From Helicobacteraceae bacterium (lineage in GTDB: Bacteria; Campylobacterota; Campylobacteria; Campylobacterales; Sulfurimonadaceae): DNA of 7,107 nucleotides. Positions within the stretch are counted from its first letter, which is position 1, and every line of letters begins with the position of its first letter. A program made the translations under genes and the position numbers. A model generated the notes under the pieces. The model had not been told where the DNA came from, searched no databases, and saw only the letters and a list, made by a program, of their open reading frames with translations. The stretch is from NCBI GenBank assembly GCA_015488075.1, contig WFOM01000191.1, positions 1-7,107 of the forward strand. The letters are read 5' to 3'. Below are positions 1 through 6,933 of the stretch, one piece after another.

Positions 1-4
1 ATAA

Positions 5-223
5 GAGACAGATATAAAAGAACACAACACACAAAAAGTTTGTCTTTACAGTGAAAACTTTCCGATTTACTCTGTAAAAGATTCAAAAATACACGGCATA
101 CTCGGAGATATATTTGATGAAATCTCCAAAAGAACTTCACTCCGTTTTAAGCCTGTAGTTGCAGAAAATCTGCAAGGATATATAAATCTTATAAAAAACA
201 AAAAGTGTGATATAGCAGGAATA
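5..223 (+). pseudogene. 5' remainder of the kinase's solute-binding sensor domain, open but without a start codon
   Basis: This stretch is in the same frame as the kinase that follows and has no stop. Its translation reads like the first part of an SBP_bac_3 (periplasmic solute-binding) domain. It has a first strand around KVCLYSENFPIYSV (bases 35-76), then GILGDIFDEISKRT (95-136), and a segment ending in INLIKNKKCDIAGIM that runs into the ATG at 224. The frame is closed by TAA at 2-4, and I find no ATG, GTG or TTG between there and 224, so no normal start can produce this sequence. A simple explanation is an indel: frame 1 reads R-D-R-Y up to base 15, and frame 2 reads I-K-E-H from base 14. 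Two extra bases (TA) in the GATATAAAAG run would join them into RDRYIKEH, which resembles the linker often found before such domains. The coding match is seen in the sequence. The frameshift and its cause are inferred, because upstream DNA is not visible. Confidence 0.6.
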
Positions 224-1597
224 ATGTTTAAAAAATATGCCAAAAAGGCAGGGATGATTTTAACAACACCTGTGTTTAACTCATATTTTACCATCATAAC
301 AAACACAAACAAATCGTTTATAAAAGACAAAGAACAGCTATACGGAAAAAAACTATATGTTACAAAAGAGCTTTGTTACAACATACTTCACAATATTTTT
401 CCATCACTAAATCTCACACTTGAAAAAGATTTGAACAAAATCAAAGCCGGTCTTGACAAAGACTACTATGGGCTTATAACCATAAATGAGGAAGCAGACT
501 ACATTATAGACCGGTTCGGATACGGCAAATACAAGATTTCAGGATTTTTGCTCAAAGAAAATCCTCTGAAATTTTATATGGCTGTTAGGGGAGATTTGCC
601 TGTGCTGGCTTCTATAATCCAAAAATCACTAAACGATATGACATCAAACAAACTTGAGGAGATAAAAAACAGCTGGCATCTTAGCAGATATCATGAGAAA
701 ATAAACTATACTCTGCTTTTTAACATTGTATTTATATTTTTGGTTATTTTGACGGTTATATTTGTATATCAGGCAAAACTTAAAAATTTTAACAAAGAGC
801 TTGAGAAAAAAGTAGATGAAAAAACAAAAGAGTTAAAAGAGTTAAACGAATCTCTTGAAGCAAAGGTTTATGAGAAAGTTCAGGAGTTAACCAAAAAAGA
901 CAAACTTCTTGCAAGACAGTCAAGACAGGCCATAATGGGTGAAATGATACAGATGATAGCCCATCAGTGGAGACAACCCCTAAATACAATCACACTGCAG
1001 CTTTCAGACTTGAAACTGAAAAAAATGTTAGGAGAGGAAGTGTCTGATGAAGAGCTTGAAAAGATTATAGACAAGATAAACGACACCATACTTTATCTTT
1101 CAGATACCATAAACGACTTTCAAAACTTTTTTGATCCGAACAAAAAGATACGGGAGATATCTTTGTGTCAGGTATTTGACAAAACACTAAACTTCATACA
1201 ACCAAGACTAAAGTCAAACAAGATAGATATAAGAATAATCGAAAAAGACATCATCGTAAATGTTTATGAAAATGAACTGATACAGGTTATGCTAAATATC
1301 CTAAACAATGCCATAGATGCATTTGAAGAGTGTGACAATAAAAACAGGTATATCGTTCTTGAAGCGGATGTTGACGATGAAAATGTTCATATATACATAA
1401 CAGACAATGCTTGTGGCATAAAAGATGATATAATTGAGCATATATTTGAACCGTATTTCAGCACAAAGGGGAAAAACGGAACAGGTCTTGGACTATATAT
1501 GTCACAAATGATAATGCAAAAACAGTTTAACGGTGATATAAAGGTTGAATCATCAAAAGAGGGAACAACTTTTATCATCACTTTTCCAAAGGTATAG
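224..1597 (+). CDS. Membrane sensor histidine kinase (solute-binding sensor, TM, HisKA, HATPase_c), 5'-incomplete
   Basis: This is a two-component sensor kinase expected to bind a ligand outside the membrane, autophosphorylate on His and pass phosphate to a response regulator. Numbering from the ATG at 224, residues 1 to about 155 are the rest of an SBP_bac_3-like sensor. Residues 162-182 form one strongly hydrophobic transmembrane helix and about 186-240 a Lys/Glu-rich coiled coil. The H-box MIAHQWRQPLN follows with phosphoacceptor His247. The ATPase domain has N-box NILNNAIDAF (Asn361/362), G1-like DNACGI, F-box IFEPYFSTKG and G2 GTGLGL. It ends in a typical ITFPKV tail. HQWRQPLN kinases are abundant in Campylobacterota. 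The ATG at 224 lies inside the sensor domain and would give a protein with half a sensor and no signal peptide, so it is probably not the true start. No response regulator is visible nearby. The kinase class is certain. The ligand is unknown, and whether the gene works is doubtful. Confidence 0.88.
   Translation: MFKKYAKKAGMILTTPVFNSYFTIITNTNKSFIKDKEQLYGKKLYVTKELCYNILHNIFPSLNLTLEKDLNKIKAGLDKDYYGLITINEEADYIIDRFGYGKYKISGFLLKENPLKFYMAVRGDLPVLASIIQKSLNDMTSNKLEEIKNSWHLSRYHEKINYTLLFNIVFIFLVILTVIFVYQAKLKNFNKELEKKVDEKTKELKELNESLEAKVYEKVQELTKKDKLLARQSRQAIMGEMIQMIAHQWRQPLNTITLQLSDLKLKKMLGEEVSDEELEKIIDKINDTILYLSDTINDFQNFFDPNKKIREISLCQVFDKTLNFIQPRLKSNKIDIRIIEKDIIVNVYENELIQVMLNILNNAIDAFEECDNKNRYIVLEADVDDENVHIYITDNACGIKDDIIEHIFEPYFSTKGKNGTGLGLYMSQMIMQKQFNGDIKVESSKEGTTFIITFPKV
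1588..1592 (+). promoter_or_regulatory. Shine-Dalgarno AAAGG supporting the GTG start at 1601
   Basis: AAAGG lies 8 bases before GTG at 1601, inside the last codons of the kinase. The next codons give MKKILLICDGEIG, the natural first strand of a Rossmann-like domain. Both facts favour GTG over any later ATG. The placement suggests the gene is translated from the same message as the kinase. Confidence 0.5.
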
Positions 1598-1600
1598 AAA

Positions 1601-3010
1601 GTGAAAAAAATTTTACTTATCTGTGACGGTGAGATAGGAAGACATTTTATACAAAGAGTTATAGATACATATACATCAGACAACATCTACTATGTCATAC
1701 AGACAAAAGACTACAAGTTTGAGGATGCTTCACCTCTTAGATTTAAGTTTTTTCAGTTTGACCCAACAAGTTTTTACAAACTTGACAATATTTTAAAAAT
1801 GGAGTTTGTTCAGGTTGTCATCACCATGGATGACAAACAGGATGTTATAAATACCATAAAAAACATAAGGCTTGTAAAAAAACACCTAAGAGTTGTTGTT
1901 CTTGACCACTGGGGCATAAAAGAGCATTTTGAAGATGTAGTTGTTTTAAATTCGCAGGATTTTTTGGCTTCAAAGCTTCTTGATACACTTCCAAATGTTC
2001 CCGTAATAGCTCAAAATGTAGGGCTTAGAGAAGGTGAGATTATGGAGGTTTTGGTGCCGTTTGGAAGCTCGTTTGTATATAAACATCTTGGAGTTATAGA
2101 GCAAAAAGAGTGGAAGATAGCGGCAATCTACAGAGAAGACAAGCTGATACTTCCACACAGAAGAAGGATGATACAACCAAACGACAGACTACTTCTTATA
2201 GGAGAGCCAAAAGTTTTAAAATCTGTATATAAGGTTATAAAACAGGAACTCGGACAGTTTCCACAACCTTTTGGTGAGCATATATATCTGTATATAGATA
2301 TGTCAGAACTCGGTAGTGATGATATTTATGCAAATATAAACTCTGCACTTTATATACAGGAACAGCTTGATAAGGAACTGGTTGTAAGAGTTGTTAATCC
2401 AAACGACATAGATTTACTTGAAAGTTTAAAGGATATGAGAGATGAAAGAACATATGTTGATATAATGTATGATGAGAAAGGTATCTTAAGTATCATAGAA
2501 AATGACATAAAATATTTTCATATAGGTTTGATTTTGGTTGATGGGAGATTGTTTAAAATTCAACAAAACAGGCAGATTCTATTTAACCTTAAAAAGCCTG
2601 TACTTAAGCTTTCCGGTAAACCTTTTGATAGTTTAAAAGATACTGTTTTGCTTCTTTCTGAAAACAGAGACCTTGAAAAAATATCAAACATAGTGTTTGA
2701 TGTGGCAGAACACTTTGAACTAAACATAGAGTTGTATAACTATCTGCAAGATCATCAGGAAGAAAAAGAAACAGTTATAGAGCACTACAACAATATGGCT
2801 TCAATCTTTTCAAAATCTATAAAAGTTTACAACATAGAAGAAAACCCTATAAAAAAAGCTCTTGAGATGGAAAACTTTTTGCAGGTAGTTCCCTTTACCC
2901 AAAAGATAACCAAAAAAAGAATCTACTCTTTGTTTTCAACAGATACTGATGTTTTATACCATTATCTTGACAATTATCATCAACTTTTTATACCTATAGA
3001 GGAGATTTAG
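1601..3010 (+). CDS. Soluble TrkA/RCK-like regulatory protein (COG3400 type)
   Basis: The protein has 469 residues and no signal peptide or membrane helix, so it is cytoplasmic. Residues 1 to about 130 resemble an RCK/TrkA N-terminal Rossmann fold: a first strand (KKILLIC), a glycine turn D9-G10-E11-I12-G13, then alternating strands and helices. The usual GxGxxG is imperfect because the first Gly position is Cys8, so NAD(H) or nucleotide binding is uncertain. Residues about 140-203 are a good TrkA_C (RCK_C) domain, with VGLREGEIMEVLVP, a central KHLGVIEQKEWKIAAIYR and a closing PNDRLLLIGEP. RCK_C domains bind small ligands and gate K+ channels or transporters. Residues about 225-469 form a second alpha/beta region that I cannot assign. 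The gene starts 3 bases after the kinase stop and ends 51 bases before aroB. From memory, a homologue sits just before aroB in Helicobacter pylori (HP0282). No K+ channel subunit is encoded in the window, so the partner is unknown. Confidence 0.8.
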   Translation: MKKILLICDGEIGRHFIQRVIDTYTSDNIYYVIQTKDYKFEDASPLRFKFFQFDPTSFYKLDNILKMEFVQVVITMDDKQDVINTIKNIRLVKKHLRVVVLDHWGIKEHFEDVVVLNSQDFLASKLLDTLPNVPVIAQNVGLREGEIMEVLVPFGSSFVYKHLGVIEQKEWKIAAIYREDKLILPHRRRMIQPNDRLLLIGEPKVLKSVYKVIKQELGQFPQPFGEHIYLYIDMSELGSDDIYANINSALYIQEQLDKELVVRVVNPNDIDLLESLKDMRDERTYVDIMYDEKGILSIIENDIKYFHIGLILVDGRLFKIQQNRQILFNLKKPVLKLSGKPFDSLKDTVLLLSENRDLEKISNIVFDVAEHFELNIELYNYLQDHQEEKETVIEHYNNMASIFSKSIKVYNIEENPIKKALEMENFLQVVPFTQKITKKRIYSLFSTDTDVLYHYLDNYHQLFIPIEEI

Positions 3011-3031
3011 TGGTTTTTTATCAACTTTTTA
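2979..3031 (+). repeat. Pair of 12-base direct repeats, ATCAACTTTTTA
   Basis: ATCAACTTTTTA occurs at 2979-2990, inside the last codons of the TrkA-like gene, and again exactly at 3020-3031 in the gap before aroB. The copies are 41 bases apart start to start, close to four helical turns. The second copy abuts the TAGAAT element. In such AT-rich DNA this may be chance, and a role as an operator is only a possibility. Confidence 0.35.
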
Positions 3032-3038
3032 GTAGAAT
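3014..3038 (+). promoter_or_regulatory. Possible sigma-70 promoter for the aroB operon
   Basis: The only real gap in the window (3011-3061) holds T-tracts at 3014-3019 and 3026-3030, about one helical turn apart. They are followed by TAGAAT at 3033-3038, which matches TATAAT in five of six positions. No TTGACA-like -35 box is seen. This fits the known Campylobacter/Helicobacter promoter style, where periodic T-rich DNA replaces the -35 element. Transcription would begin near 3045, leaving a leader of roughly 17 bases with AGG (3053-3055) as ribosome binding site, 6 bases from the aroB ATG. Confidence 0.4.
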
Positions 3039-3061
3039 ATCCACAAAAAAACAGGTTTGAT

Positions 3062-4108
3062 ATGAAAGTAAACATAGAGCTTAAAAAAGTAGTTGACAAC
3101 TCATACGACATAACTATAGATTCACTTCCTAAGTTGGAGTTTGACAGGAAAACAGCCATAGTTACAAACACCAAAGTATCAGGTCTTCATCTTGGTTATC
3201 TGCTTGGAAAAATCAAAGCAAAAGAGCTTTATATCATAACGATACAAGACGGTGAAGAGTATAAAAATCAGGAGAGTGTCAACTATATACTTGAGGCTTT
3301 GTTTAACCATAAATTTAACAGAAACTCATTGCTTATAGGATTTGGCGGAGGAGTAGTAGGAGATATAACCGGATATGTTGCAAGTATATACCAAAGAGGG
3401 ATAGATTTTATCCAGATACCGACTACTCTTCTAAGTCAGGTAGATGCCAGTGTGGGTGGCAAAACAGGTATCAACAACAAATACGGCAAAAACCTTATAG
3501 GTGCTTTTTATCAACCAAAAGCTGTATATATAGACTCATACTTTTTAAAAACACTTCCAAAAAGAGAGTTTGGTGCAGGTGTTGCAGAGATAGTTAAGAT
3601 GGCGGTAACTTTTAACAGAGAATTTTTTGAATTTTTGGAAAACAACGACTTAAGAGATGATGAGGTTTTAAAAAGAGCCATAAAACACTCAGTTGAAACA
3701 AAAGCAAGTGTGGTGAGTCAGGATGAGAAGGAAAAAGGGCTTCGTGCTGCACTTAACTACGGTCATACTTTCGGTCATGTTATAGAAAACGAAACAAACT
3801 ACACAACATATCTTCACGGTGAAAGTGTTGCCATCGGCATAGTGATGGCAAATGAACTCTCAAAAGAGCTTGGTATGATGAGTGAAGATGAAGCAGGAAG
3901 GATAAAAAAAGTTTTAGAGAGTTATGATTTGCCGACAAATTATAAGATAAAAGATGTGGACAGATTTTATGATGCTTTCTTTTTGGACAAAAAGTCAAAT
4001 GATAAAACACTCACTTTTATAGTTCCAAACGGCATAGGGGATGTAAAAATCATAAAAGATATAGATAAGAAAACTATCTACAAAGTTTTAGAAAAGTTTG
4101 CGGGTTAG
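3062..4108 (+). CDS. aroB: 3-dehydroquinate synthase
   Basis: AroB converts DAHP to 3-dehydroquinate, the second step of the shikimate pathway to aromatic amino acids, folate and quinones. It is a cytoplasmic enzyme that uses NAD+ and a divalent metal (Zn2+ or Co2+). The 348 residues match the usual length. Visible motifs are DGEEYK (63-68), the NAD-binding glycine stretch FGGGVVGD (94-101), PTTLLSQVDASVGGKTGIN (120-138) with Asp128 and Lys134, and KNLIGAFYQP (143-152). Likely metal ligands are Glu176 in GAGVAEIVK, His235 in YGHTFGH and His252 in LHGES. All key residues are present, so the enzyme should be active. The ATG at 3062 has AGG 6 bases upstream and leads straight into the first strand. 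The gene is the first after the 51-base gap and is followed 3 bases later by mscS, so it probably heads that operon. Confidence 0.97.
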   Translation: MKVNIELKKVVDNSYDITIDSLPKLEFDRKTAIVTNTKVSGLHLGYLLGKIKAKELYIITIQDGEEYKNQESVNYILEALFNHKFNRNSLLIGFGGGVVGDITGYVASIYQRGIDFIQIPTTLLSQVDASVGGKTGINNKYGKNLIGAFYQPKAVYIDSYFLKTLPKREFGAGVAEIVKMAVTFNREFFEFLENNDLRDDEVLKRAIKHSVETKASVVSQDEKEKGLRAALNYGHTFGHVIENETNYTTYLHGESVAIGIVMANELSKELGMMSEDEAGRIKKVLESYDLPTNYKIKDVDRFYDAFFLDKKSNDKTLTFIVPNGIGDVKIIKDIDKKTIYKVLEKFAG

Positions 4109-4111
4109 TTT

Positions 4112-5689
4112 ATGAGGTATATCTTTCTTTTTCTTTTTTCCATATCGCTTTTTGCAGATGCCGTCATAGATGCAAATCTTACAAAGGTAGATATAGACGG
4201 GCTATATGCAAAAATCAAAGAGATAGATTATGAGATATCCCAGGAAAAGGTATGGACAAAAAGCTATGACTCTTACCTCACCAGCCAAAAAGTAAAAAGC
4301 GAACTTAAAAAGATACAGCAAAAGATAAAAAAACTAAAAAGATACAGAAGTAAAAAGTATAAGAGCGAATTGGAATCTTTAATCTCAAAAGAGAAGATAC
4401 TTACAACACAACTTGAAGACTTGGAAAAAAACAGTGATACACCTTTTGGAGAACTTATAAACCCTCCAAAGATGGATGATGCACCGGAAGTTAAAAATCC
4501 GTTTAACATTTTCAGTGCATACAGTTACCTAAAAACTATAAAGAAAGAGTTTAACGAATACAACCAGCGAAAAGATGAACTCGAACACCTTATAGAGCTT
4601 TTTGACAAAAAAGCAAAGATATATGAAAAGATTTTAAAATACAACAAAGACAAAAAGTTAAAAGAGAAATATGATGCAACTCGAAAAGAGCTTAAAAAGT
4701 TTGAGTCTGCTTTTGACATACTGAGTGTAACTTCTGAAGTGTATAAAAAAAGGCTTGATGTTGTTGAGGCAAACCTTAACAAAGGCATAAAAGCACAGAT
4801 AGAAAAACTGTTTCATATAGGACTCATCATCGCTTTTGTCATTTTGGTGTTTTTTGTTTTGAGGATGATTTTAAGAAGGTATATAACAGATAACGAACGA
4901 TACTATATGGCAAACAAGTTTATAACTTTTACAAACTTTACCGTCATCATTTTTATACTTTTTTTTAATTATATAGAAAATGCATCATATCTTGTTACCA
5001 TACTCGGATTTGCATCAGCAGGTATAGCCATCGCTATGAAAGACTGGTTTATGTCTATACTCGGATGGCTTGTTATAGTCTTTGGCGGAAGTATACATGT
5101 AGGTGACAGGATAAGAGTAGATATGGACGGTATGAGATATATAGGTGATGTTTTGGATATATCGCTTCTTCGTATAACGATACTTGAAGATATAACCCTT
5201 ACATCTGTTATGCAAAACAGAAGAGCCGGAAGGATTATATTTATACCAAACAACTACATTTTTACCAGAATGATAGCAAACTATACCCACTACTCTCTAA
5301 AAACTGTATGGGATGGCATAAAGATAACCATAACATTTGACTCAAACCATAAAAAAGCGATGCATATAGTAAAAGAGATTACAAAAAAATTCTCAAAAGG
5401 TTATACTGACATAACAAGAAAACAGCTAAACAAACTAAGACACCACTACAACCTCAAAAACACAAATGTTGACCCGAGAATCTACAGCTTTATAGAGCCT
5501 CACGGTATAGATATAGAGGCATGGTATCTGACAAATGCCTATGCGACATTGACACTTAGAAGCACAATCTCGACCGAGATTATAGATGCTTTTAAAAAAG
5601 AGGATGACATAACCATAGCATATCCGACACAGCATATAAGATACACAAAAGCACTAAAAGACCCGTTGGAAGATTTTAAAGAATCATGA
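4112..5689 (+). CDS. MscS-family mechanosensitive ion channel with large periplasmic helical domain
   Basis: This is a tension-gated inner-membrane channel expected to release solutes during hypo-osmotic shock. Residues 1-15 (MRYIFLFLFSISLFA) form a signal peptide with likely cleavage before Asp16. Residues about 20-230 are highly charged, Lys/Glu-rich and helical, predicted to form coiled coils in the periplasm. Hydrophobic helices follow at about 236-256, 270-289 and 292-328. The last is the pore-type TM3, with small residues in LGFASAGIAIAMKDW, then GGSIHVGDRIRV entering the beta domain. GDVLDISLLRITILED and IPNN (378-381) are typical of MscS beta domains. The rest, to residue 525, is the cytoplasmic alpha/beta cage. 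At 525 residues it is much longer than E. coli MscS (286) and shorter than MscK/MscM. The start is 3 bases after aroB with a weak ribosome site, and the end overlaps the next gene by ATGA. Family assignment is firm; ion preference and gating are not visible. Confidence 0.92.
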   Translation: MRYIFLFLFSISLFADAVIDANLTKVDIDGLYAKIKEIDYEISQEKVWTKSYDSYLTSQKVKSELKKIQQKIKKLKRYRSKKYKSELESLISKEKILTTQLEDLEKNSDTPFGELINPPKMDDAPEVKNPFNIFSAYSYLKTIKKEFNEYNQRKDELEHLIELFDKKAKIYEKILKYNKDKKLKEKYDATRKELKKFESAFDILSVTSEVYKKRLDVVEANLNKGIKAQIEKLFHIGLIIAFVILVFFVLRMILRRYITDNERYYMANKFITFTNFTVIIFILFFNYIENASYLVTILGFASAGIAIAMKDWFMSILGWLVIVFGGSIHVGDRIRVDMDGMRYIGDVLDISLLRITILEDITLTSVMQNRRAGRIIFIPNNYIFTRMIANYTHYSLKTVWDGIKITITFDSNHKKAMHIVKEITKKFSKGYTDITRKQLNKLRHHYNLKNTNVDPRIYSFIEPHGIDIEAWYLTNAYATLTLRSTISTEIIDAFKKEDDITIAYPTQHIRYTKALKDPLEDFKES

Positions 5690-6933
5690 AACAAAAACTT
5701 TATATAAAAACATTTGGTTGTAGAACAAATCTTTACGATTCACAGGTGATGCTCTCTGCACTTAGAGACTATGATATAGCTACAGATGAAAGTGATGCGG
5801 ACATTGTAGTGATAAACTCATGCACCGTTACAAATGGAGCAGACAGTGATGTCAGATACTATATAAACAAACTAAAAAAAACTACAAACCCTAAAATATA
5901 CCTAACAGGATGCGGGGCACATACAAAAGGAAAAGAGCTTTTAGACAGCGGCTTGATTGAAGGTGTTTTTGGACAAAGCGAGAAAAAAAAGATAAACAAA
6001 ATCCTCAGCAAGCCAAAAGGTTTTTATGAGATAGGGGATTTGGAGTTTGTAGATGATGAGGTAGTAGGTGAATTTATAGGAAAAAGCAGAGCATTTATAA
6101 AGATACAAGAAGGATGCAACTTCAGATGCTCTTACTGTATCATACCTTATGTCAGAGGCGATGCAAGAAGTCTTGATGAAGAGAAAATTTTAGAACAGAT
6201 AAAAAAACTCGCCGCAAACGGTTTTGGAGAGTTTATATTAACGGGAACAAACCTTGGAAGCTACGGTGTAGATAAAAAAACATCACTTGCAAAACTTTTA
6301 AAAAAGATAAGTTTTATAAGAGGAGTCAGGCGGATAAGGCTTGGAAGTATAGAACCTATACAGGTTACAGACGAGTTTAAAGAGTTGTTGGATGAGCCAT
6401 GGATAGAGAAACACTTACATATAGCACTGCAACACACTAGTCCAAAAATGCTTAAAATAATGAACAGAAGAAATGTTTACAAACAGGATGTAGAGCTTTT
6501 TGAGTTTTTAAGAGAAAAGGGTTATGCCATAGGCACTGACTTTATAACGGGACATCCGGGTGAGAGTGATGAGATTTGGCAAGAGGCGGTAGATAACTTT
6601 AAAAAACTACCGCTTACCCATCTGCATGCTTTTACATACTCAAAAAGGGACGGCACTCCCTCAGCTACTATGAAATCGGAAATTAACGGTAAAATAGCAA
6701 AAGAGAGGCTTCATGAGATTGAAAGTATCGTAAAAGAGAAAAACTTTGAATTCAGAAAAGAAAACAAAAAACCTTTGGAGGTTTTGATAGAGAGCAAAAA
6801 AGATGAATATTTTGTGGGATATGACCAGTTTTACAACAGAGTCAAAGTCAAATCAAACCAAGATTTAACAGGAAATTGGATATACTTAGAGGATTTTGAA
6901 GTAAAAACGGAGGCAAATTATGCCATCTTCTAA
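5686..6933 (+). CDS. mtaB: MiaB-like radical SAM tRNA methylthiotransferase (MtaB type, t6A37 to ms2t6A37)
   Basis: MtaB-type enzymes add a methylthio group to t6A at position 37 of ANN-decoding tRNAs, improving codon reading. The 415 residues have the full three-domain layout. The N-terminal UPF0004 domain has cluster ligands Cys12 (FGCRTN), Cys46 (INSCTVTNG) and Cys76 (LTGCGAHTKG). The radical SAM domain has Cys144, Cys148 and Cys151 in EGCNFRCSYC, followed by GTNLGSYG, RLGSIEP, LQHTSPKMLKIMNRR and DFITGHPGE (to Glu293). A short TRAM-like tRNA-binding domain covers about 362-408. The INSCTVTNGAD pattern and length favour MtaB over MiaB (i6A) or RimO (ribosomal S12), but the substrate is inferred from family. 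The ATG overlaps the mscS stop as ATGA and has only a weak ribosome site, which suggests translational coupling. The 3' end overlaps the next gene by 14 bases. Confidence 0.93.
   Translation: MKQKLYIKTFGCRTNLYDSQVMLSALRDYDIATDESDADIVVINSCTVTNGADSDVRYYINKLKKTTNPKIYLTGCGAHTKGKELLDSGLIEGVFGQSEKKKINKILSKPKGFYEIGDLEFVDDEVVGEFIGKSRAFIKIQEGCNFRCSYCIIPYVRGDARSLDEEKILEQIKKLAANGFGEFILTGTNLGSYGVDKKTSLAKLLKKISFIRGVRRIRLGSIEPIQVTDEFKELLDEPWIEKHLHIALQHTSPKMLKIMNRRNVYKQDVELFEFLREKGYAIGTDFITGHPGESDEIWQEAVDNFKKLPLTHLHAFTYSKRDGTPSATMKSEINGKIAKERLHEIESIVKEKNFEFRKENKKPLEVLIESKKDEYFVGYDQFYNRVKVKSNQDLTGNWIYLEDFEVKTEANYAIF
6909..6913 (+). promoter_or_regulatory. Strong Shine-Dalgarno GGAGG for the FtsH-like gene
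   Basis: GGAGG lies inside the end of mtaB, 6 bases before ATG at 6920. It is the best ribosome binding site in the window and fixes the start of the last gene despite its 14-base overlap with mtaB. Its strength suggests this gene is translated at a higher rate than its coupled upstream neighbours. Confidence 0.75.

Noticed and set aside
67..330. Open frame on the - strand opposite the kinase 5' end, with a hydrophobic translation
   Set aside because: It is antisense to the clear SBP_bac_3-like coding frame. Hydrophobicity follows from reading Lys/Asn/Ile-rich codons backwards.
3010..3044. GTGG (3010-3013) and CCAC (3041-3044) flanking a T-rich stretch, as a possible terminator hairpin before aroB
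   Set aside because: Only four base pairs are solid, the loop is about 27 bases of AT-rich DNA, and no stable inner pairing continues. The T-tracts precede rather than follow the right arm.
4969..5290. Two long overlapping open frames on the - strand opposite the channel's membrane and beta domains
   Set aside because: They lie antisense to well-conserved MscS coding sequence, have no ribosome binding site I can see, and their translations show no recognisable domain. They are by-products of codon bias.
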